The position numbers were made by a program, and so were the translations under genes. The notes under the pieces are model-generated. The model made no database searches and was not told the origin of the DNA. It was given only the letters and a program-made list of their open reading frames with translations. 57,506 bases of DNA from NCBI GenBank assembly GCA_020725605.1, contig DYER01000080.1:1-57506 (forward strand), given 5' to 3'. Positions within the stretch are counted from its first letter, which is position 1; each line of letters starts with the position of its first letter. Positions 9,437 to 17,207 of the stretch are shown here, one piece after another. This stretch comes from Ammonifex sp. Its GTDB lineage: Bacteria; Bacillota; Desulfotomaculia; Desulfotomaculales; DYER01.

Positions 9437-9874
9437 GTGCTCGACAGGTATTACGATGAACTCGAAGTGGGCGCCACCTGGCGCTCCCGGGGGCGCACCA
9501 TCACCGAGGCCGACATCGTCATGTTTGCCGCCTTCAGCGGTGACTGGTATCCCCTCCACACCGACAGGGAGTGGGCGGCGAAGACCCAGTTCGGCCAGCG
9601 CATCGCCCACGGACTGCTGGTGCTTTCGGTTTGCTCGGGCCTCTGGAACATCGCCCCCGGCACCGTGGTCGCCTTTTACGGCATCGACAAGCTCCGGTTT
9701 ACGGCCCCCACCTTCATCGGCGATACCATCCACGTGGAACTGGAGGTCCTGGCCAAGGAGGACCGCGGCCCGGACCAGGGCGTGGTCACCTTCCAGATGG
9801 AAGCCAGGAACCAGCGCAACGAGACCGTGATGGTGGCCACCAAGAAGATCCTGATGCGCCGCAAACCCGCGTGA
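9437..9874 (+). CDS. MaoC-family (R)-specific enoyl-CoA hydratase
   Basis: This 145-aa hot-dog-fold protein carries the hydratase motif DWYPLHTD (Asp and His of the D-x-x-P-x-H-x-D signature), so it should add water to the enoyl-CoA made by the preceding dehydrogenase. GTG at 9437 was chosen because AGGGGAGG lies 8 bases upstream; TTG at 9431 would be only 2 bases from it. It lies 64 bases after the dehydrogenase in the same operon. Confidence 0.88.
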   Translation: MLDRYYDELEVGATWRSRGRTITEADIVMFAAFSGDWYPLHTDREWAAKTQFGQRIAHGLLVLSVCSGLWNIAPGTVVAFYGIDKLRFTAPTFIGDTIHVELEVLAKEDRGPDQGVVTFQMEARNQRNETVMVATKKILMRRKPA

Positions 9875-9882
9875 AGAGATGC

Positions 9883-9933
9883 GGCCCTGCCGTTCTGGCG
9901 CGCCGCCCGTATGGCGCGGCAGGCGGCAGGGCC
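9883..9933 (+). other. Intercistronic stem-loop
   Basis: GGCCCTGCCG and CGGCAGGGCC form a perfect 10-bp stem with further pairing (GGCGCG / CGCGCC type) inside. No T run follows, so it is more likely an mRNA-processing or stability element than a terminator. It lies between the hydratase and the synthase-like gene. Confidence 0.5.
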
Positions 9934-9953
9934 CTGCCATGAGGAGGGATTCC

Positions 9954-11372
9954 ATGCCGGTAATAGTATCCTGCGGTACTTACATTCCCTACGGCCGGTT
10001 ACCGCGGGAGACCATCGGCCGGTCCTGGAGCATACCTTCTGCTCCGGGCGAGCGGGCGGTGGCGGGTCCGGACGAAGACAGTGTCACCATGGCCGTGGAG
10101 GCCGGACTCAACGCTTTGGCGGACGCGGACCCGGCCGCGGTGGACGGCCTGTTCTTCGCCACCACCACGGCCCCCTACCGTCAGAAGCAGTGTGCCACGA
10201 CCGTCGCCGCGGCCCTGGACCTGCGGCCGGACATCCTGACGGCCGACTTCACGGACGGCCTGCGGGCGGGTCTTTGCGCCCTGCGGTCGGCCTGCGACGC
10301 CGTGGTCGCGGGCACCGCGCGGTCCGTGCTGGTGGTGGCCGCGGACTGCCGGCCCGCCGAGCCCGAAACCCAGGCCGAGCAGGTCTTCGGGGACGCCGCG
10401 GCCGCGGTGCTGGTGGCCCGCGAGGGCTCCGGCGCCGAGGTGCAGGGCAGCTTCTCCGTGGCCGGGGAATTCGTCGGCCCCTGGCGCACCGAAAGGGACC
10501 GGTTCCTTAAGAGCTTCGATGCGCGGTTCGAACTGAACTACGGGTACGTTAGAAACATGGTGGCCGCCGTGACGGGTCTTCTGGAGAGATACGGGGTAAA
10601 GCCGGAGGACCTCCACCGGGCCGTCCTGGCGGCCCCGGACCTGCGCGGCGGTATGGAGGTGGTCCGCCGGCTGCGTATCGACCCCAGGCGCACGGCCGTC
10701 CAGGACCCCCTGCTGGCCGGCGTGGGAGATACGGGCGCGGCCCAGCCCCTGCTTTTGTTCGCGGCCGCGTTGGAGGAAGCCCGGCCCGGAGAACGGATGT
10801 TGCTGGCCGGATGGGGGGAAGGGGGCGACGCCTTCCTGCTGGAGGTGACCGGAAAGGTCGGCTGCGGGCGCAGCGTTCAACACTACCTCCGAACCAGGAA
10901 AGTGCTGGCCAGCTACAATGCCTACCTCAAGGCCCGGGACCTCTTCCGCCGGGAGCCCTACGTGCCCAAATCGTCCCCGGTGATTTACTGGCGGGACCGG
11001 AGGGACCTGCTCAATTTTTACGGCCTGCGCTGCCGGAACTGCGGTACGGTGCAGTACCCGAGCGGCAGGGCCTGCTTCGCCTGCGGGGCCAAGGACCGGG
11101 GCGAGCCGGTGCGCCTGGCCAGGAGGGGTCGCGTGTTTACCTTCACCCTGGACCACCTGGTTTACGGGGACTACAGCGACATACCGGTGCCGCGCCTGGT
11201 GGTGGAGCTGGAGGGCGGCGGCCGGGTGTTCCTGGAGGGGACCGATTGCGATCCCGAGGAGATCCGCATCGACATGCCCGTGGAACTGGTGTTGCGCATC
11301 GTGCATCGGGGCGCCGGCTTCAACAACTACTACTGGAAGTGCCGCCCGGTACGGGAAGGGGGCGTGAGCTAG
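9954..11372 (+). CDS. HMG-CoA-synthase-fold protein fused to DUF35, catalytic residues lost
   Basis: The 472-aa protein joins a thiolase-fold HMG-CoA-synthase-like domain (1-330) to a DUF35 module: a zinc ribbon (C360, C363, C374, C377) and an OB fold to the end. By eye alignment with archaeal HMG-CoA synthase, the nucleophilic Cys position is Leu103 (ADFTDGLRAG where ADLEFACKAG is normal). The catalytic His is Ala226 and the Asn is Asp259 (GDTGAA for GNTYSG). Claisen chemistry is therefore unlikely. In archaea a DUF35 protein bridges thiolase and HMG-CoA synthase, and in BbsAB a DUF35 subunit activates a thiolase. Here it is most likely the partner of the adjoining thiolase. The ATG at 9954 follows GAGGAGGG. 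Confidence 0.85.
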   Translation: MPVIVSCGTYIPYGRLPRETIGRSWSIPSAPGERAVAGPDEDSVTMAVEAGLNALADADPAAVDGLFFATTTAPYRQKQCATTVAAALDLRPDILTADFTDGLRAGLCALRSACDAVVAGTARSVLVVAADCRPAEPETQAEQVFGDAAAAVLVAREGSGAEVQGSFSVAGEFVGPWRTERDRFLKSFDARFELNYGYVRNMVAAVTGLLERYGVKPEDLHRAVLAAPDLRGGMEVVRRLRIDPRRTAVQDPLLAGVGDTGAAQPLLLFAAALEEARPGERMLLAGWGEGGDAFLLEVTGKVGCGRSVQHYLRTRKVLASYNAYLKARDLFRREPYVPKSSPVIYWRDRRDLLNFYGLRCRNCGTVQYPSGRACFACGAKDRGEPVRLARRGRVFTFTLDHLVYGDYSDIPVPRLVVELEGGGRVFLEGTDCDPEEIRIDMPVELVLRIVHRGAGFNNYYWKCRPVREGGVS

Positions 11373-12539
11373 ATGAGCGTTAAGGACAAAGTGGCCGTCA
11401 TCGGTGTGGGCTACACCAGGTTCGGCGAGCACTGGGAGAAGGACGCCGAGGACCTTCTCATCGAGGCCGTCTACGAGGCCCTCGAGGACGCCGGCGTCAC
11501 CCTGCAGGACGTGCAGGCGGGATGGGTGGGCATCTTCTACGACTTCACGGGGTGCGGCGGCTCCACGGTCTCGGACATCCTGAAGTGGTTCGGCCGGCCC
11601 ATCACCAGGGTGGAGAACTACTGCGCCTCGGGTATGGACGCCTTCCGCAACGCGTGCTTTGCCGTGGCCTCCGGGGCCTACGACGTGGTCCTGGCCTGCG
11701 GGGTGGAGAAGATTCTGGACCAGGGCAGCCGGGGCCTGCCCGGTATCGGCGAGATCGGCCACCCGGTGTACGGCTCGGTTTCGGCGCCGGGCATGTTCGC
11801 CCTGGCCGCCACGCGGTGCTTCCACGTTCACGGCTGGACCAGGGAGGACCTGGCCCTGGTGGCCGTGAAAAACCACAGGCACGGCGCGGCCCACCCCAAG
11901 GCCCACTTCCGCCGCGAGATCACCGTGGAAGACGCGCTCCGCGCCCCCATGATCGCCTATCCTTTGGGCCGCTACGACTGCTGCGCCGTGTCGGACGGGG
12001 CCGCGGCCCTGATCCTGGCGCGGCCCGAGGTGGCCCGCACCTGCCGCCACAAGGACGACTACGTGCTGGTCAAGGCCAACGCCCTCTCGGTGCACACCAT
12101 GCTGCCCATGTACCAGCCGGGGTTCGACTACCTGGGCTGGCCGGCGACCCGGGACGCGGCCCGCATGGCCTACGCCGAGGCCGGCATCAGGAATCCGCGG
12201 GAAGAAATCAGCTTCGCCGAGGTGCACGACTGCTTCACCATCACGGAAATTCTGAACTACGAGGACCTGGGCTTCTGCGAGAAGGGCGAAGGGGTCAGGT
12301 TCCTGCGGGAAGGCATACCCTACATCGACGGCAAACTGCCGGTCAATCCCAGCGGCGGCCTGAAGTGCTTCGGGCACCCCATCGGCGCCACGGGGTGCCG
12401 CATGCTGGTGGAGGTGACCAAGCAGCTGCAGGGCCGGGCCGACGGCCTCCAGGTCAGGGACCCCCGTCTGGGACTGGCCCACAACCTCGGCGGGGCCGGA
12501 ACCACGGCCTCGGTCACCATCCTGGGCCGGCGCGACTGA
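11373..12539 (+). CDS. Thiolase (SCP2/archaeal type)
   Basis: This 388-aa thiolase would cleave the 3-ketoacyl-CoA with CoA. The nucleophile is C84 (NYCASGMDA), and EVHDCF and GHPIGATG supply the catalytic histidines. The second catalytic Cys of FadA-type thiolases is replaced by His in HNLGGAG, as in the SCP2 and archaeal branch that works with DUF35 partners. Its ATG directly follows the TAG of the DUF35 fusion gene, consistent with a stoichiometric complex. It is the last gene of the operon; a strong terminator follows 50 bases later. Confidence 0.92.
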   Translation: MSVKDKVAVIGVGYTRFGEHWEKDAEDLLIEAVYEALEDAGVTLQDVQAGWVGIFYDFTGCGGSTVSDILKWFGRPITRVENYCASGMDAFRNACFAVASGAYDVVLACGVEKILDQGSRGLPGIGEIGHPVYGSVSAPGMFALAATRCFHVHGWTREDLALVAVKNHRHGAAHPKAHFRREITVEDALRAPMIAYPLGRYDCCAVSDGAAALILARPEVARTCRHKDDYVLVKANALSVHTMLPMYQPGFDYLGWPATRDAARMAYAEAGIRNPREEISFAEVHDCFTITEILNYEDLGFCEKGEGVRFLREGIPYIDGKLPVNPSGGLKCFGHPIGATGCRMLVEVTKQLQGRADGLQVRDPRLGLAHNLGGAGTTASVTILGRRD

Positions 12540-12588
12540 GGGTTGAGGGCCGGTTCCAACCCGGAGCCGGCGGACCGATTTCGCGGAA

Positions 12589-12636
12589 GAACCCGGTGCG
12601 GCACCGGACCATCGGTGTCGGACCGGGTTCGTTTTT
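12589..12636 (+). terminator. Terminator of the beta-oxidation operon
   Basis: GAACCCGGT pairs with ACCGGGTTC, with an inner GGCACCG/CGGTGTC-like stem, followed by GTTTTT. It closes the transcript 50 bases after the thiolase stop. Confidence 0.85.
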
Positions 12637-12708
12637 GGGGCCGTGCCGCCGCGTCAATCCCCGGCCGCGCGGCGGCGCAAACGGCCCCTCACATAACGGG
12701 CTCCGGTC

Positions 12709-12834
12709 TCAGGCCGTGCGCCACTCTTCTTTGGACCTGAACATGCCCGCCGCCTGATCAATTGTCGGGTCGTAAAGCTTTTCGGCGCTCTGCCGTTCGA
12801 GGGCGATGTATTCCCGGGCCGCTTCTCCTCGCAT
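12709..12834 (-). CDS. Small 41-aa protein, function unknown
   Basis: This ORF is too short for the ORF track. Its sequence begins MRGEAAREYIALERQSAEKL and ends in EEWRTA. It is charged, probably helical, with no membrane segment and no cysteine. AAAGGGG lies 4 bases before the ATG and a sigma70-like promoter lies 36 bases upstream of it. It is divergent from the flavoprotein gene at 12933. I do not recognise the family. It could be a fragment of a larger lost protein, but the clean signals favour a real small gene. Confidence 0.5.
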   Translation of the reverse strand: MRGEAAREYIALERQSAEKLYDPTIDQAAGMFRSKEEWRTA

Positions 12835-12869
12835 CGTGCCCCTTTGCCGGTGGCAGGGGAATACGGCAA

Positions 12870-12899
12870 GTTATAGAAGTATAACGAACATTATGGCAA
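12870..12899 (-). promoter_or_regulatory. Sigma70-like promoter for the 41-aa ORF
   Basis: On the minus strand TTGCCA is followed after 18 bases by TATAAC. The site lies in a locally AT-rich stretch otherwise unlike the surrounding GC-rich DNA. Confidence 0.45.
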
Positions 12900-12932
12900 A
12901 CCAAAAGCGCAAAGGAGAGGAGCCAACGTCGG

Positions 12933-13781
12933 ATGGCAACCGTACTGGGAATCTGCTGTTCGCGGCGCCAGTTGGGCAATTGTGAGGTACTTCTGCGGGA
13001 AGCCCTGGACGCGGCCGGGGAAGGCGGGGCGGCGGTGGAGTTTTTGCGCCTGCCGGACCTGCGCTTTGAGCCCTGCCGGGGCTGTCTGGCCTGTGTCTAT
13101 AAGGGTTCGTGCGCCATAAGGAACGACGACCTGGGCCTCTTGCTGGAAAAGATTCTGGCGGCCGACGGATTGATCGTCGCCGCCCCCACCTACCTTTTGA
13201 GCCCGGCCGGGATCGTCAAACTGGTGGCGGACCGGGCCCTCAACCTCACGCCCCACCTGGAGGCCCTGGCCGGGCGCACGCGGGTGGCCGCCACCATCAA
13301 CGTGGCCGGGAACGACAAATGGAACCCCCTGGGGGTCGAACTCCTGAACCTGTTTGCGCTGGCCTTCGGCTACCGCGTCATCGACTACCTGGACGCTTAC
13401 GCTCCCGGGCCGGGCGAGGTGCTGCTGGAACCCGACAACGTCGTCCGGGCCCGGGAGTTGGGCCGGCGGGTGGCCCGGGCCCTGGCCGGGCAGGTGGAGG
13501 AGCGGCCGCCGGAACCCAGGGAGTGCCCCCATTGCTACAGCCGCGCCTTCAGGCTGCTGGCCGGGGACCGGGTGGTGTGCGTGGTCTGCAATACCACCGG
13601 GCGGTTGGCCGCGGAAGGCGGGGTCTTACGTTTCCGTCCCGACCCGCCCGGCCCGGAAGGACACTTCTGGACCCTGCCCCACCGGCGCCACCATCTGGAC
13701 GAGTGGGTAATTCCCAGCCGCGACCGTTATCTGGCCCGCCGAAGGGTAATCAAGGAGTTGCTGGCCAAGTACCGCGTCTGA
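12933..13781 (+). CDS. Flavodoxin-fold NAD(P)H/iron-sulfur flavoprotein with C-terminal zinc-ribbon-like tail
   Basis: This 282-aa protein has an NADPH-dependent FMN reductase (flavodoxin-like) domain. The N-terminal phosphate-binding turn is CCSRRQLGNCE, and the cysteine block PCRGCLACVYKGSC (about 49-62) resembles iron-sulfur flavoproteins that bind FMN and a 4Fe-4S cluster. AAPTYLLSPAG is the usual second flavin loop. A C-terminal extension from about 195 has CPHC and CVVC pairs, probably a zinc ribbon or second metal site, which is not typical. Likely an electron-transfer or reductase protein. ATG follows AAAGGAGAGGAG. It ends one base before the convergent DtxR gene. Confidence 0.75.
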   Translation: MATVLGICCSRRQLGNCEVLLREALDAAGEGGAAVEFLRLPDLRFEPCRGCLACVYKGSCAIRNDDLGLLLEKILAADGLIVAAPTYLLSPAGIVKLVADRALNLTPHLEALAGRTRVAATINVAGNDKWNPLGVELLNLFALAFGYRVIDYLDAYAPGPGEVLLEPDNVVRARELGRRVARALAGQVEERPPEPRECPHCYSRAFRLLAGDRVVCVVCNTTGRLAAEGGVLRFRPDPPGPEGHFWTLPHRRHHLDEWVIPSRDRYLARRRVIKELLAKYRV

Positions 13782-13782
13782 T

Positions 13783-14259
13783 TCACTTTCCGTCGCCGTG
13801 CCGGAATAGCCAGGCCCGCAGCTCCGAAAGCTGCTCGCCGTCGGGGTAGCGGTGCTCCCGCCGGAGTTCTTCCAGGTCGCGCAGGCGGGCCGTGTCGGCG
13901 GCAAAGTAAAGTACCAGATTGCGAATCAAGCACATCGTGGGCGGCGTGATGTAATGTTCGATGCCCTCCACCTGGTCCTTGACCCCCACGGGAACCTGCA
14001 GCAGGGTCAAGAAGTCGTGCAGGGTTCGGTCCCGCCAGACCAGAAACCGGCCGATGGCGGTTCCTTTAGGGGTCAGGGCGATGTTACGGTACTTTTCGTA
14101 GCACACCAGGCCGCGTTCGTTCAGCTTCCGGACCATGCGGGTCACCGAGGAGGGCTGTACCCCAAGGGCTTCCGCCAGGTCCACCACCCGCACGTAGCCC
14201 TTTGTTTCCAGGAGCCGGTAGATCATTTCCAGGTAGTCTTCCATGCTTTCCGTAAGCAC
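13783..14259 (-). CDS. DtxR/MntR-family metal-dependent repressor
   Basis: The 158-aa protein has an N-terminal winged helix (VRVVDLAEALGVQPSSVTRMVRKL) and a dimerisation domain containing VEGIEHYITPPT, as in MntR/IdeR proteins. It would bind DNA when loaded with Fe2+ or Mn2+. The GTG at 14259 matches the family N-terminus; ATG at 14244 is an alternative. It follows feoB by 18 bases on the same strand, so iron is its likely ligand and the feo operon its likely target. Confidence 0.9.
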   Translation of the reverse strand: MLTESMEDYLEMIYRLLETKGYVRVVDLAEALGVQPSSVTRMVRKLNERGLVCYEKYRNIALTPKGTAIGRFLVWRDRTLHDFLTLLQVPVGVKDQVEGIEHYITPPTMCLIRNLVLYFAADTARLRDLEELRREHRYPDGEQLSELRAWLFRHGDGK

Positions 14260-14277
14260 CTCCGGCTCCCCCCTTCG

Positions 14278-15657
14278 TTACGGGTTGAGGGCGCGCGCCA
14301 CCTGCGTCGTGGCGAAGCACACCGAGGTAGCCACGAGGGTGGGGATCGCAGCGGCCAGGACGGTCCACCGGCAACTTCCCGTCTCCTTCAGAATGGTCAG
14401 CAGCGTGGTCGCGCAGGGGAAGTGGAGCACCGAAAAGACCATCATGTTCAGGGCCGTAAGCCCGTTCCAGCCACGGGAGAGAAGCAGAGTTCGGAGGTCC
14501 CCCAAACCGATTTCCACCATGCTCCCGGTGGCCAGGTAACCCATCAGCAAAATGGGGAAGACGATTTCGTTGGCCGGAAGACCCAGGAGGAAGGCCGCCA
14601 CGATGAACCCGTCCAGCCCGATGGCCCGGCCCAAGGGGTCGAGCACACCGGCCAGATGCCCCAGCAGGCTGACTCCGCCCCAGTGGGTGTTGGCCACCAG
14701 CCAGACGGCGGCCCCTGCCGGGGCGGCCACCGTCACCGCCCGGCGCAGCACCACCAGGGTCCGGTCGCATGCGGCCCGCACGATGACGCGGCCCCATTGG
14801 GGCGGGCGGTAGGGCGGCAGCTCCAGGGCAAAGGAGGAGGGCAGGCCGCGCAGGCAACTCCTGGTCAGGACAAAGGAAACCGTCCAGGTGGCGGCCACGC
14901 CCAGGAGCACCACTCCCGCCACCACGGCTGCGGCCGCCGGTCCCGACCCCCCGGTCAGCAGGGACGCAAGCAACAGCAGGGTGGGAAAGCGCCCGTTACA
15001 GGGGGTAAACACGTTGGTCAGGGTGGCGACCAGCCGTTCGCGGGGGGATTCGATGATGCGACAGGCCACCACGCCGGCCGCGTTGCACCCCAGGCCCATG
15101 CCCATGGTCAGGGCCTGCTTGCCGTGGGCTCCGGCCGCCTTGAAAAACCGGTCCAGGTTGAAGGCCACCCGCGGCAGATAACCCAAGTCCTCCAACAGGG
15201 TAAACAGGGGAAAGAAGATGGCCATGGGGGGAAGCATGACCGCCACCACCCAGGTCACGGTGCGGTAGACTCCCTCCACCAGAATCCCGTGCACGACCGG
15301 TGGTACGGCATGGGCCGCGCAAAACGCCGTCAGACGCCCCTCAACGTCCAGAAAGACCGCGGCCAGGAGCTCCGAGGGGACGTTGGCCCCGGCCAGAGTG
15401 AGCCAGAAGACCATGCCCAGCAGTAACAGCATGATGGGGTAACCCAGCGCCCGGGAGGTGAAGATGTCGTCCAGCCTGGCGTCCCATTCGCCCGCCCTTT
15501 CGGACGGCGTTTGCACCACCCGGGCCGCCAGCATTTCGGCCCGCTTGTAAACGGCCGCCGCGATGCGGTCGTGGACGTCGCCGCCAAGCCGCTCGCCGCA
15601 CTTCCGCGCCCGCGACAGAACGAAATGGAGGTCAAGGGGTAACCCGATTTCGGACAT
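14278..15657 (-). CDS. feoB: FeoB membrane (permease) half, separate gene
   Basis: This 459-aa protein is the polytopic part of the ferrous iron transporter FeoB without the GTPase domain. About nine hydrophobic segments follow a soluble N-terminus. Gate motifs are recognisable: GMGLGCNAAGVVACRIIES and, in the second half, GLPANEIVFPILLMGYL. Its ATG lies inside the end of the upstream GTPase ORF in another frame and has its own AGGGGGA site 6-7 bases upstream. That argues for a true split gene with translational coupling rather than a sequencing frameshift. The two polypeptides should assemble in the membrane to form one iron transporter. Confidence 0.9.
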   Translation of the reverse strand: MSEIGLPLDLHFVLSRARKCGERLGGDVHDRIAAAVYKRAEMLAARVVQTPSERAGEWDARLDDIFTSRALGYPIMLLLLGMVFWLTLAGANVPSELLAAVFLDVEGRLTAFCAAHAVPPVVHGILVEGVYRTVTWVVAVMLPPMAIFFPLFTLLEDLGYLPRVAFNLDRFFKAAGAHGKQALTMGMGLGCNAAGVVACRIIESPRERLVATLTNVFTPCNGRFPTLLLLASLLTGGSGPAAAAVVAGVVLLGVAATWTVSFVLTRSCLRGLPSSFALELPPYRPPQWGRVIVRAACDRTLVVLRRAVTVAAPAGAAVWLVANTHWGGVSLLGHLAGVLDPLGRAIGLDGFIVAAFLLGLPANEIVFPILLMGYLATGSMVEIGLGDLRTLLLSRGWNGLTALNMMVFSVLHFPCATTLLTILKETGSCRWTVLAAAIPTLVATSVCFATTQVARALNP

Positions 15658-16375
15658 GCGTGTCCCCCTGCGTTTCCTTACCGTTACAGAAAGTGCGGAT
15701 TTTCGGGATGATACTTTCGTCCCCCGCGATCAGGCACAGGGCCACCCAGCGGGGGTTCAATCCCTCCCGGCTGAGGACGGCGAGGTCCGCGGCCAGTTCC
15801 GCGACGGCCGCCTCGAGTTCCGGATCGTAGCTCACCGGCCGGGGAGCGGGGTGGATCCTGCCCTCTATGACCCGGTGGAGGGTTTCCTTTAGCAGAGTCA
15901 GTCCTTCGCCCCGGCGCGCCGCCGCGGGTACCACGGGCACGCCGAGTTCGCGGGCCAGGGCAGGAACGTCGATACGGATACCCCTCCTGCGGGCCTCGTC
16001 CATGAGATTGAGGCAGGCGACGACCCGCGTGTTGACCTCCATTATTTGGAAGATCAGGTTGAGGTTGCGCTCCAGGCAGGTGGCGTCCACCACAACGACG
16101 GTGGCGTCCGGCCGGCCGAAGCAGAGGAAGTCACGGGTGATCCGCTCTTCCGGGGAATCCGAAAGCAGCGAGTAGGTCCCGGGCAAATCCACCAGGGTAA
16201 CGGTTTGACCGTTGTACCGGTACCATCCCCGGGCACAGGCCACCGTCTTCCCGGGCCAGTTGCCCGTGTGCTGCTTCAGTCCGGTGAGGGCGTTGAAGAG
16301 CGTGCTCTTTCCGGTGTTGGGGTTGCCCGCCAGGGCCACCACCGGGCGCGGCAGTTCCGTGCCGTCACGGGTCAT
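15632..16375 (-). CDS. feoB: FeoB GTPase (NFeoB) half, separate gene
   Basis: This 247-aa G protein domain drives ferrous iron uptake by the adjoining permease half. G motifs are GNPNTGKST (G1), DLPGTYSL (G3) and NLMD (G4), followed by the helical GDI-like region. The ATG at 16375 follows GGAGGT by about 8 bases; GTG at 16387 is an alternative inside feoA. It begins one base after the feoA stop and overlaps the permease ORF by 26 bases. Normal FeoB is one chain of about 650-750 residues. Confidence 0.92.
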   Translation of the reverse strand: MTRDGTELPRPVVALAGNPNTGKSTLFNALTGLKQHTGNWPGKTVACARGWYRYNGQTVTLVDLPGTYSLLSDSPEERITRDFLCFGRPDATVVVVDATCLERNLNLIFQIMEVNTRVVACLNLMDEARRRGIRIDVPALARELGVPVVPAAARRGEGLTLLKETLHRVIEGRIHPAPRPVSYDPELEAAVAELAADLAVLSREGLNPRWVALCLIAGDESIIPKIRTFCNGKETQGDTHVRNRVTP

Positions 16376-16376
16376 C

Positions 16377-16631
16377 TCAACGGTCACCTCCCGGCATGGA
16401 GATCGGCCTGACCAGCACGGTGCTGCCCTCCTCCCGTCTCAGGGCGACCAGGGCTCCGCGGATGCGAAAGGCGACCGGGTCCCCGGCGGCGCTTTTCCGG
16501 ACCGCCTTGACCCTGGTGCCCGGAACCAGGCCCAGGTCCAGAAGGCGCCGGCGGGTCGGGCCCGTGGCCCGCACGGCAACCACCTCGCCGGTGCACCCCA
16601 CCGGCAGCTCGTGCAGACCGAACAGGGTCAT
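16377..16631 (-). CDS. feoA: FeoA, SH3-like subunit of the ferrous iron transporter
   Basis: This 84-aa SH3-like protein contains the FeoA signatures GCTGEVVAV, RRLLDLGLVPGT and DPVAFRIRG. It binds and supports FeoB at the cytoplasmic face. The ATG at 16631 was chosen because AAGGAGC lies 8-9 bases upstream; the longer ORF-track start has no such site. First gene of feoA-feoB(G)-feoB(TM)-dtxR. Confidence 0.92.
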   Translation of the reverse strand: MTLFGLHELPVGCTGEVVAVRATGPTRRRLLDLGLVPGTRVKAVRKSAAGDPVAFRIRGALVALRREEGSTVLVRPISMPGGDR

Positions 16632-16651
16632 CGAGGCTGCTCCTTCGGTGC

Positions 16652-16689
16652 CGTGCAAAGGATTTGTTCCGGGGAAAAGGCTTTGCACG
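16652..16689 (-). promoter_or_regulatory. Inverted repeat in the feo leader, possible operator or hairpin
   Basis: CGTGCAAAG and CTTTGCACG are perfect 9-base inverted arms, 20 bases apart, just upstream of the feoA ribosome site. This could be a DtxR-family operator half-site pair or an mRNA hairpin. No clear -10/-35 was found near it. Confidence 0.4.
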
Positions 16690-16813
16690 CGGCTAAAGAC
16701 AGTCTATGCGGCGGACCCGACTGAGGTTACCTCCCGGAGCTTGCAACCCCACCGCCTTTTGTGCGCCGCCCCGGCCGCAAGGGTACGTACCGCGAAGGTT
16801 CGGCCCGGTATTC

Positions 16814-16842
16814 TTGACCGGTCCGGGGGCCGGAGGTATAAT
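16814..16842 (+). promoter_or_regulatory. Sigma70 promoter of the FmdB-like gene
   Basis: TTGACC, a 17-base spacer and a perfect TATAAT. The start codon is 23 bases after the -10. Confidence 0.85.
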
Positions 16843-16864
16843 CGACCCAGCGGAGGTGAAGTCG

Positions 16865-17191
16865 ATGCCCATCTACGAATTCCGCTGCCGGGCTTGTGGT
16901 AAGAAGGTCGAACTGCTTTGCCCCACCGGCGCGCAGCCCGGGCCGTGCTCCGCCTGCGGCGGTCGGCTGGAGCGCATCATGTCCCGCTTCGCCCACCACC
17001 GGAGCCTGCAGAGCCGGTTGGCCGACATCGACACCAGCCGTCCGCCGGGGGACGACTACTACCGGGACGAGCGCAACATAGGCCTTTGGGCCCGCAAGAG
17101 GATGCAGGAGCTGGGGTGCGACCCCGGCATCGACTTCGACGGCGTGGTGGAAAGGGCCCGCCAGCAGGTCAAGGAACAGCTCCAAGATTAG
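16865..17191 (+). CDS. FmdB-family zinc-ribbon protein
   Basis: This 108-aa protein starts MPIYEFRCRACGKKVELL and has a four-cysteine zinc ribbon (CRAC, then CSAC about 20 residues on). That is the FmdB putative regulatory-protein family. The rest is charged and contains no other domain. The ATG at 16865 follows GGAGGTGAAG. It shares a transcript with the HD-domain gene 16 bases downstream. The biochemical role of this family is unknown. Confidence 0.85.
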   Translation: MPIYEFRCRACGKKVELLCPTGAQPGPCSACGGRLERIMSRFAHHRSLQSRLADIDTSRPPGDDYYRDERNIGLWARKRMQELGCDPGIDFDGVVERARQQVKEQLQD

Positions 17192-17207
17192 GTGAGGAGG
17201 GCTCCAC

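Noticed and set aside
9999-12482. 827-aa minus-strand ORF opposite the DUF35 fusion and thiolase genes
   Set aside because: Shadow ORF produced by high third-position GC in the real plus-strand genes; the translation has no domain and is rich in Gly, Arg, Pro and His.
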